Positions 28,548-33,306 of a DNA stretch of 33,306 nucleotides are shown here, piece after piece. Numbering within the stretch: position 1 is the stretch's first letter; each line of letters starts with the position of its first letter. The translations under genes were made by a program, and so were the position numbers. Source of the stretch: Deltaproteobacteria bacterium (GTDB taxonomy: Bacteria > Desulfobacterota > Syntrophia > Syntrophales > JAFGHS01); assembly GCA_016930075.1 (NCBI GenBank), contig JAFGHS010000180.1, positions 1 to 33,306 on the forward strand. The letters are read 5' to 3'. The notes beneath the pieces were generated by a model. That model had not been told where the DNA came from. It did no database searches and saw nothing but the letters and a program-made list of their open reading frames with translations.

Positions 28548-28916
28548 GTGGCAAGGATAGCGGGAGTAGATTTACCCAAGAATAAAAGAATGGAAGTCGC
28601 TTTGACTTACATATTCGGTATAGGCAGGAGCAAAGCCCGGGAGATTCTGAAAGACGCAGGCGTTAACTTCGATACGAAAACGGATGAACTTGCCGATTCC
28701 GAAATAACCTCAATAAGAACCATCATCGATAAAGAACACAAGGTTGAAGGGGACCTGCGCCGGGAAATATCCATGTCCATTAAAAGGCTGATGGATGTCG
28801 GCACGTATCGGGGCTTGCGGCATCGCAAAGGTCTTCCCGTCAGAGGCCAGAGGACGAGTACCAATGCCAGGACGAGAAAAGGGCCGAGGCGTTCCATCGC
28901 CGGCAAAAAGAAATAA
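28548..28916 (+). CDS. rpsM: 30S ribosomal protein S13 (uS13)
   Basis: Head protein that contacts P-site tRNA and forms intersubunit bridges. The 122-residue product starts [19 protein letters not shown] and ends with the basic [17 protein letters not shown] stretch that reaches the tRNA. The start is GTG at 28548, placed eight bases after AAGGAG (28534-28539). It begins the alpha group. Confidence 0.99.
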   Translation: MARIAGVDLPKNKRMEVALTYIFGIGRSKAREILKDAGVNFDTKTDELADSEITSIRTIIDKEHKVEGDLRREISMSIKRLMDVGTYRGLRHRKGLPVRGQRTSTNARTRKGPRRSIAGKKK

Positions 28917-28941
28917 CCAATCGGGCTGATCCGGAGGAAAG

Positions 28942-29334
28942 ATGGCAAAGAGAGTCAGAAAAACAGGCAAAAAGAAGGAAAAGAAAAATATCACCGAAGG
29001 GGTTGCGCACATTCAATCGACCTTCAATAATACGATCGTGACCATAACGGATATGAGCGGCAATGTGATTGCCTGGGCGTCCGCCGGCATGCAGGGTTTT
29101 AAAGGCTCCCGGAAGAGCACGCCTTTTGCGGCGCAATTGGCGGCGGAAGATGCCGTCAAAAAGGCGAAAGAACATGGATTAAGAAGCGTTCAGGTTTATG
29201 TGAAAGGGCCGGGATCCGGTCGGGAATCCGCCTTGAGGTCTCTGCAGCTTGCGGGATTGAATATCAGTCTGATCAGGGATGTGACGCCGATTCCCCATAA
29301 CGGATGCCGGCCGCCGAAAAGAAGAAGGGTCTAA
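28942..29334 (+). CDS. rpsK: 30S ribosomal protein S11 (uS11)
   Basis: Platform protein contacting mRNA in the exit region. The 130-residue product has a lysine-rich N-terminus, then [18 protein letters not shown] and the C-terminal motif [16 protein letters not shown], both diagnostic. The start is ATG 28942 with GGAGGAAAG upstream. It is 25 nt after rpsM. Confidence 0.99.
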   Translation: MAKRVRKTGKKKEKKNITEGVAHIQSTFNNTIVTITDMSGNVIAWASAGMQGFKGSRKSTPFAAQLAAEDAVKKAKEHGLRSVQVYVKGPGSGRESALRSLQLAGLNISLIRDVTPIPHNGCRPPKRRRV

Positions 29335-29373
29335 CAATAAACTTTAACACACAGAGAATGTAGGAGTGGAATC

Positions 29374-30000
29374 TTGGCAAGATACAGAGGATCTGTTTGC
29401 AGGTTATGCAGGAGAGAAGGAGTAAAGATATTTCTCAAAGGGGATCGGTGCTACTCTGAGAAGTGTGCTTTTGAGAGGCGCGGTTATGCTCCCGGTGAGC
29501 ATGGTCAACTGCGTCGGAAACCGTCGGATTACGGCGTCCAGTTAAGGGAAAAGCAGAAACTCCGGAGGATGTACGCCTTATTGGAAAAGCAGTTCAGGGG
29601 GTATTTTGCGAGAGCGGATAAACAAAAAGGCATTACCGGCACCAATCTGTTGATTTTTCTGGAGAGGCGTCTTGACAACATGGTCTTTCGCATGGGTTTT
29701 GCCAACTCCCGCAGCGAGGCAAGGCAGCTTGTGCGGCACAATCACTTTACGGTAAACGGCAAGACCGTGAACATACCGTCTTATTTGGTCAAGGTCGGAA
29801 GTGAAATCCAGGTCAGAGAAAAAAGCCGGAAAGTGGTAAAGATTCTTGAGGCGATGGATACTGTGGCAAGGAGAGGTGTCCCGCAGTGGCTGGAAGTGGA
29901 CAAGGACAATTTTAAAGGTTCCTTGAAGGTGCTTCCGACACGCGAAGACTTGACGATGCCGATTCAGGAGCAGCTGGTTGTTGAGCTTTATTCCAAGTAG
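29374..30000 (+). CDS. rpsD: 30S ribosomal protein S4 (uS4), zinc-binding form
   Basis: Primary 16S rRNA-binding protein, and translational repressor of the alpha operon in E. coli. The 208-residue product carries an N-terminal Cys4 cluster (C9, C12, C26, C31), the C+ form. It also has the S4 RNA-binding domain with [20 protein letters not shown] (about residues 93-112). The start is TTG at 29374 with AGGAG (29362-29366) seven bases upstream. No S4-binding pseudoknot was identified. Confidence 0.98.
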   Translation: MARYRGSVCRLCRREGVKIFLKGDRCYSEKCAFERRGYAPGEHGQLRRKPSDYGVQLREKQKLRRMYALLEKQFRGYFARADKQKGITGTNLLIFLERRLDNMVFRMGFANSRSEARQLVRHNHFTVNGKTVNIPSYLVKVGSEIQVREKSRKVVKILEAMDTVARRGVPQWLEVDKDNFKGSLKVLPTREDLTMPIQEQLVVELYSK

Positions 30001-30063
30001 TCTGTAAGACAAGCTGTCTATCATGGTATTATAAATCGACCCGAAGGGTAGGGGAATTGAGAA

Positions 30064-31077
30064 ATGCAAAGGAACTGGCGTAGCCTCATACGGGCAAAAC
30101 GAGTAGAGATCGACGAAAGCACACATACGCGCTTTTATGGCGAATTTTCCTGTCAGCCCCTGGAAAGGGGGTTCGGCATTACGCTGGGAAATGCTTTGAG
30201 ACGGGTTTTGCTGTCGTCTATTCAGGGGGCGGCGATTGTCTCGGTAAAAATCGACGGCATCCTTCATGAATTCTCAACCGTTCCCGGCGTTGAGGAAGAT
30301 GTCACGGACATCATCTTAAACCTGAAGGGCGTCCGTGTGAAGCTTCATTCGGACGGGCCGAGGGTGATCCGCATCAATACGTCGAAAAAAGGGGTTGTCA
30401 CGGCGGGTGATATTATCACCGACGAGACGGTGGAAATCCTGAGCCCCGATCATGTCATTGCAACCCTGTCCGGGGATTTTCCGTTTAAAGCGGAAATGAC
30501 GGTGAAGATGGGCAAAGGGTATGAACCTGCCGATAAAAGCCGGATTCTTGACCAACCGGAAGGGACGATCAGCATCGATGCCATATATTCGCCGATTCAA
30601 AAGGTGAATTATACGATTGCCCATTCAAGGGTGGGGCAGGTGGCCAATTACGACCGTCTGATTCTGGAGGTATGGACGGACGGCAGCGTCCTTCCCGAAG
30701 ACGCCGTGGCTTATGCCGCCAAGATATTGAAAGAGCAGCTCGACATCTTTATCAACTTCGAAGAGGTGGAGGAAGAGGAACAGGCGCCGGCAGTTGAGGA
30801 GCCGGAAAGCGTCAATGAGAACCTCATGAAGAATGTCGATGACCTGGAACTGTCCGTTCGTTCCGCTAATTGTTTGAAAAACGCCGGCATCAATCTGATC
30901 GGCGAGCTGGTTCAGAAAACGGAAGCGGAAATGCTCAAGACGAAAAATTTCGGCCGGAAATCACTGAACGAAATAAAGGAAATCCTTGGAGAAATGGGAT
31001 TGGGTTTCGGTATGAAGATCGATTTCCCCTCATATAAAGAAGAAAAGAAACAATCAGAAAACGAAGACGAAGGGTAA
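30064..31077 (+). CDS. rpoA: DNA-directed RNA polymerase subunit alpha
   Basis: Dimerises to nucleate polymerase assembly and contacts upstream promoter DNA. It has 337 residues. The N-terminal domain (about 1-230) includes [19 protein letters not shown] (34-52). An acidic linker (about 233-252) follows. The C-terminal domain (about 258-320) carries the DNA-binding R266 in SVRSANCLK and the [12 protein letters not shown] segment. All domains are intact. It follows rpsD by 63 nt. Confidence 0.99.
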   Translation: MQRNWRSLIRAKRVEIDESTHTRFYGEFSCQPLERGFGITLGNALRRVLLSSIQGAAIVSVKIDGILHEFSTVPGVEEDVTDIILNLKGVRVKLHSDGPRVIRINTSKKGVVTAGDIITDETVEILSPDHVIATLSGDFPFKAEMTVKMGKGYEPADKSRILDQPEGTISIDAIYSPIQKVNYTIAHSRVGQVANYDRLILEVWTDGSVLPEDAVAYAAKILKEQLDIFINFEEVEEEEQAPAVEEPESVNENLMKNVDDLELSVRSANCLKNAGINLIGELVQKTEAEMLKTKNFGRKSLNEIKEILGEMGLGFGMKIDFPSYKEEKKQSENEDEG

Positions 31078-31115
31078 TTGTAGGACTCTTCTGTTGATGG
31101 AAAGGAATAGGACCC

Positions 31116-31523
31116 ATGCGTCACGGAAATGCAGGTGTTAAACTCGGAAGAACATCAGCTCACAGGAAAGCCATGTTCAGAAATATGGTGACTTCCCTGT
31201 TCAAGAGTGAAGATGAACGAATACTCACGACGGATGCCAAGGCGAAGGAGCTGCGAAGGGTGGCGGAAAAGATGATCACCCTCGGCAAACGGGGCGATCT
31301 CCATGCCCGCAGGCAGGCCCTTTCCTATATCCGGGACAGGGATGTCGTTGCGAAGGTATTCAGCGAACTGTCGGAGCGGTATCGTGACCGGATGGGCGGC
31401 TATACCCGCATCATCAAGGTTGGGAACCGTGTGGGCGACAATGCCCCCGTGTCGTTCATCGAATGCATCAAGGATGAAGCCGAGAAAAAGACGAAGAAAA
31501 AGGCTGCCGCTAAAAAATCATAG
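31116..31523 (+). CDS. rplQ: 50S ribosomal protein L17 (bL17)
   Basis: Tunnel-exit-region protein. The 135-residue product starts [23 protein letters not shown] (in part), the family hallmark, and ends with a lysine/alanine-rich tail (about 123-135). It is the last gene of the cluster. The stop is followed 24 nt later by a strong terminator hairpin. Confidence 0.99.
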   Translation: MRHGNAGVKLGRTSAHRKAMFRNMVTSLFKSEDERILTTDAKAKELRRVAEKMITLGKRGDLHARRQALSYIRDRDVVAKVFSELSERYRDRMGGYTRIIKVGNRVGDNAPVSFIECIKDEAEKKTKKKAAAKKS

Positions 31524-31547
31524 CGGAGAGCCAATATAACAATAATT

Positions 31548-31586
31548 AAAAGGCAGGCGACGTTCCATGTCGCCTGCCTTTTTTCG
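31548..31586. terminator. bidirectional intrinsic terminator
   Basis: AAAAGGCAGGCGAC (31548-31561) pairs perfectly with GTCGCCTGCCTTTT (31569-31582) over a seven-base loop. On the + strand the stem ends in a T run (31579-31584), ending the rplQ transcript. On the - strand the A run 31548-31551 and the A/T-rich flank give a matching T tract, serving the convergent nucleotidase gene that stops at 31598. It is the only clear intrinsic terminator in the window. Confidence 0.93.
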
Positions 31587-31597
31587 TTATTTTTTCC

Positions 31598-33306
31598 TTA
31601 CTGGGCGATCATCCGTTTTGTCGATAGATCATAGGGTACCGCCGGTATGGTGCCGTTGAGCGCTCCCGTGTCGGTGAAGAATTTCAATGTGGCCATCCAG
31701 GCGCTGTATTCCTGTGCCCCCGCGGCAGCCGCATCTCTGTCGAGACGGGCGCTCAACAGGTTGTTCCGGTCAATGACCGTGCCGTCTGAAAGTTTCGGCT
31801 GCAGGGATACGCCGACCAATGCCAGCAAAAACTGTATCTCGTCGCTCAAAATCATGTCCATCGTATATTTATCAATAATGACGGGATAGAGGGCTCCCAT
31901 GCCCTTGGGAATCGTTGTTGCCGGTCCTGTAGAGGTATAATCATTCCACGCGTAAAATGCAGCGTCGTTGACCGTTGTGCCCGAAAAGGTGCATTTGAGG
32001 CCCGAGAGGCTCACATAATATGCCGGATAAGCCTGAAAGGCCATGATCGTTGCATCGAACTTGCAAAGGTCCCACACCTCATTGCCGTCGACATAGATCT
32101 TGAGAAGCGGATAACCGGGCAGGAGCGGATTCTGTGTGTCGTCCGTCGTCATGCCCATGGGCGTGACGGCGAAGAGGTCGGCAAAGGACATCACCTGATC
32201 TTTCCTGATCGTGTCGCGGATGACGCCGTTTGCAAAGGTGCCGATGGTGGGGATGCCGTTTTCCGTTCCTACATACCGTACCGCGTCGGCCAGAAGATTG
32301 CCCAGGCCAAACTCCTGAATCATGGGGGGTTCTCCCAGGGTGATGTCTGATGTGGCGACGACGCTCGACAGGCTCGTGCCGAGAGGATTCAGCATGTTGT
32401 TGATGGATGCGTTCATCGTTTGCACCAGGGTGTTGATCCCCGCATCCCCCATGATGGTGTCGTTGATGGCGTGATTGGTGAGGATGGGCGTCGTGCTGAT
32501 TTTTCTTTGCGTGAGATTCACGGTGAAATCGAGTTGGGCAAGATTTGTCCCGTTTACACCGGCGCAGATGATGTAGGATGTATGGTTTCCATTGACAACC
32601 GGAACGACAGCATTTGTCTTTGCGTGTTCGTGCCCTGACAAAATGATATCGATGCCGGTGATATTTTGGGCCAGGATAACATCGTCACCGGAAGGGGTTC
32701 CGTTGGGATCGATAATCCCCGAATGGGACAGGGCAATAACGACATGAACCCCCAGGGTATTGCGAAGGGTGTTCACTTTTCCCTGAATGAAGGTCTTTAC
32801 CGCATCGTTTACGTAATCGCTTTTGAAAGAGACGGGTGGTGCGTTGGGGGAGTAGGCGTCCGCCTGTCTTCCCATGAGGCCGATCACGCCGACCTTCAGT
32901 CCGTTGGCGCATGTTTTCACATAGTAGTCATTGATGATGACGCCTGCGTTTTTCAGGGCTTCCAGACCGTCATCCGCCGTTCCGGCGATGCCGTCAAAGA
33001 CCGTATTTGTGGCAATGATCGGTACGGTGAAACCGCCCGTTGCGGCCCTTGCCCTGTTGATCATCGTCGCCAGTTTCTCCGGGCCGTAATCGAATTCATG
33101 GTTTCCCCAGGTGATCAGGTCATATTGCATGCTGTTGATGAACCTAAGCGGCGCCGGATCGGTATTCCAAAGCAGGTCGTAAACGGTGCCCATGGTAAAA
33201 TCGCCGCTGTCCACAAGCAGTACGGCGTTGCCGGCCCCGGTTTTCGCCGTCCGAATCTCTTTGATTTTTGCCGCCAGACGTGCCCAACCCCCGGCGACGG
33301 TATCGC
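31598..33306 (-). CDS. metallophosphoesterase / 5'-nucleotidase family protein, N-terminus outside window
   Basis: Convergent gene; at least 568 residues are visible, and the frame stays open to the window edge, so the start and any signal peptide are missing. The GTG at 33214 is not the start, because upstream codons encode the family segment GGWARLAAKIKEIR. The N-terminal metallophosphoesterase domain shows VDSGDF (31-36 of the visible chain), GNHEFDYG (67-74), LSHSG (192-196) and SGHEHA (223-228). The C-terminal 5'-nucleotidase domain shows LGNLLADAVRY (334-344) and ANGVIRDTI (358-366). Relatives are usually exported and hydrolyse nucleotides or UDP-sugars; the substrate here is unknown. 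Confidence 0.93.
   Translation of the reverse strand, partial: DTVAGGWARLAAKIKEIRTAKTGAGNAVLLVDSGDFTMGTVYDLLWNTDPAPLRFINSMQYDLITWGNHEFDYGPEKLATMINRARAATGGFTVPIIATNTVFDGIAGTADDGLEALKNAGVIINDYYVKTCANGLKVGVIGLMGRQADAYSPNAPPVSFKSDYVNDAVKTFIQGKVNTLRNTLGVHVVIALSHSGIIDPNGTPSGDDVILAQNITGIDIILSGHEHAKTNAVVPVVNGNHTSYIICAGVNGTNLAQLDFTVNLTQRKISTTPILTNHAINDTIMGDAGINTLVQTMNASINNMLNPLGTSLSSVVATSDITLGEPPMIQEFGLGNLLADAVRYVGTENGIPTIGTFANGVIRDTIRKDQVMSFADLFAVTPMGMTTDDTQNPLLPGYPLLKIYVDGNEVWDLCKFDATIMAFQAYPAYYVSLSGLKCTFSGTTVNDAAFYAWNDYTSTGPATTIPKGMGALYPVIIDKYTMDMILSDEIQFLLALVGVSLQPKLSDGTVIDRNNLLSARLDRDAAAAGAQEYSAWMATLKFFTDTGALNGTIPAVPYDLSTKRMIAQ

Noticed and set aside
33212-33214. GTG as the start of the - strand nucleotidase
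   Set aside because: The frame stays open to the window edge and the upstream codons encode family sequence (GGWARLAAKIKEIR, then VLLVD), so the true start is outside the window.
1-33306. Mobile elements, CRISPR arrays, phage or defence genes
   Set aside because: No transposase, integrase, regularly spaced repeats or unfamiliar gene block was found. Apart from the last gene, every protein gene belongs to a known housekeeping family in its usual order.

Overview
This window is one long, almost uninterrupted cluster of translation and transcription genes on the + strand (about 31.5 kb), followed by one convergent, edge-truncated gene on the - strand. I count 4 tRNA genes, 43 complete + strand protein genes and 1 partial - strand gene. 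The organism is a Gram-negative bacterium. RpoB carries lineage insertions in the proteobacterial positions and RpoC has the large insertion inside the trigger-loop region. The order tRNA-Tyr/Gly/Thr, rpmG, tRNA-Trp, secE, nusG also fits this group. I infer a deltaproteobacterium (Desulfobacterota, perhaps Syntrophales-like), but only from remembered family resemblance. No 16S rRNA is present and no search was run.

Layout. (1) 1-960: tRNA-Tyr (first base cut by the window edge), tRNA-Gly, tRNA-Thr, rpmG, tRNA-Trp, secE. (2) 965-3888: nusG, rplK, rplA, an L10 leader RNA, rplJ, rplL. (3) 3930-12293: rpoB and rpoC. (4) 12359-16590: the str group rpsL, rpsG, fusA, tuf. (5) 16624-21726: the S10 group rpsJ to rpsQ. 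(6) 21768-28515: the spc group rplN to secY, then map, infA, rpmJ. (7) 28548-31523: the alpha group rpsM, rpsK, rpsD, rpoA, rplQ. (8) 31548-31586: a strong hairpin terminator that reads in both directions. (9) 31598-33306, - strand: a secreted-type metallophosphoesterase/5'-nucleotidase whose N-terminus lies beyond the window.

The genes form one functional unit: ribosomal proteins, elongation factors EF-Tu and EF-G, initiation factor IF-1, the three large RNA polymerase subunits, the NusG/NusE (S10) elongation link, the SecYE protein-export channel and the methionine aminopeptidase that trims new chains. I see no intrinsic terminator between tRNA-Tyr and rplQ, so extensive read-through is possible. 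No stretch over 300 bases lacks a gene. The largest gap (2737-2953, 217 nt) holds the L10 leader.

I found no mobile element, CRISPR array, toxin system or clearly new system. The points worth a second look are modest: heavy use of TTG/GTG starts in very highly expressed genes, an empty upstream tuf slot combined with an unusual EF-Tu sequence, two 25-codon mini-ORFs flanking infA, and several structured or palindromic spacers.
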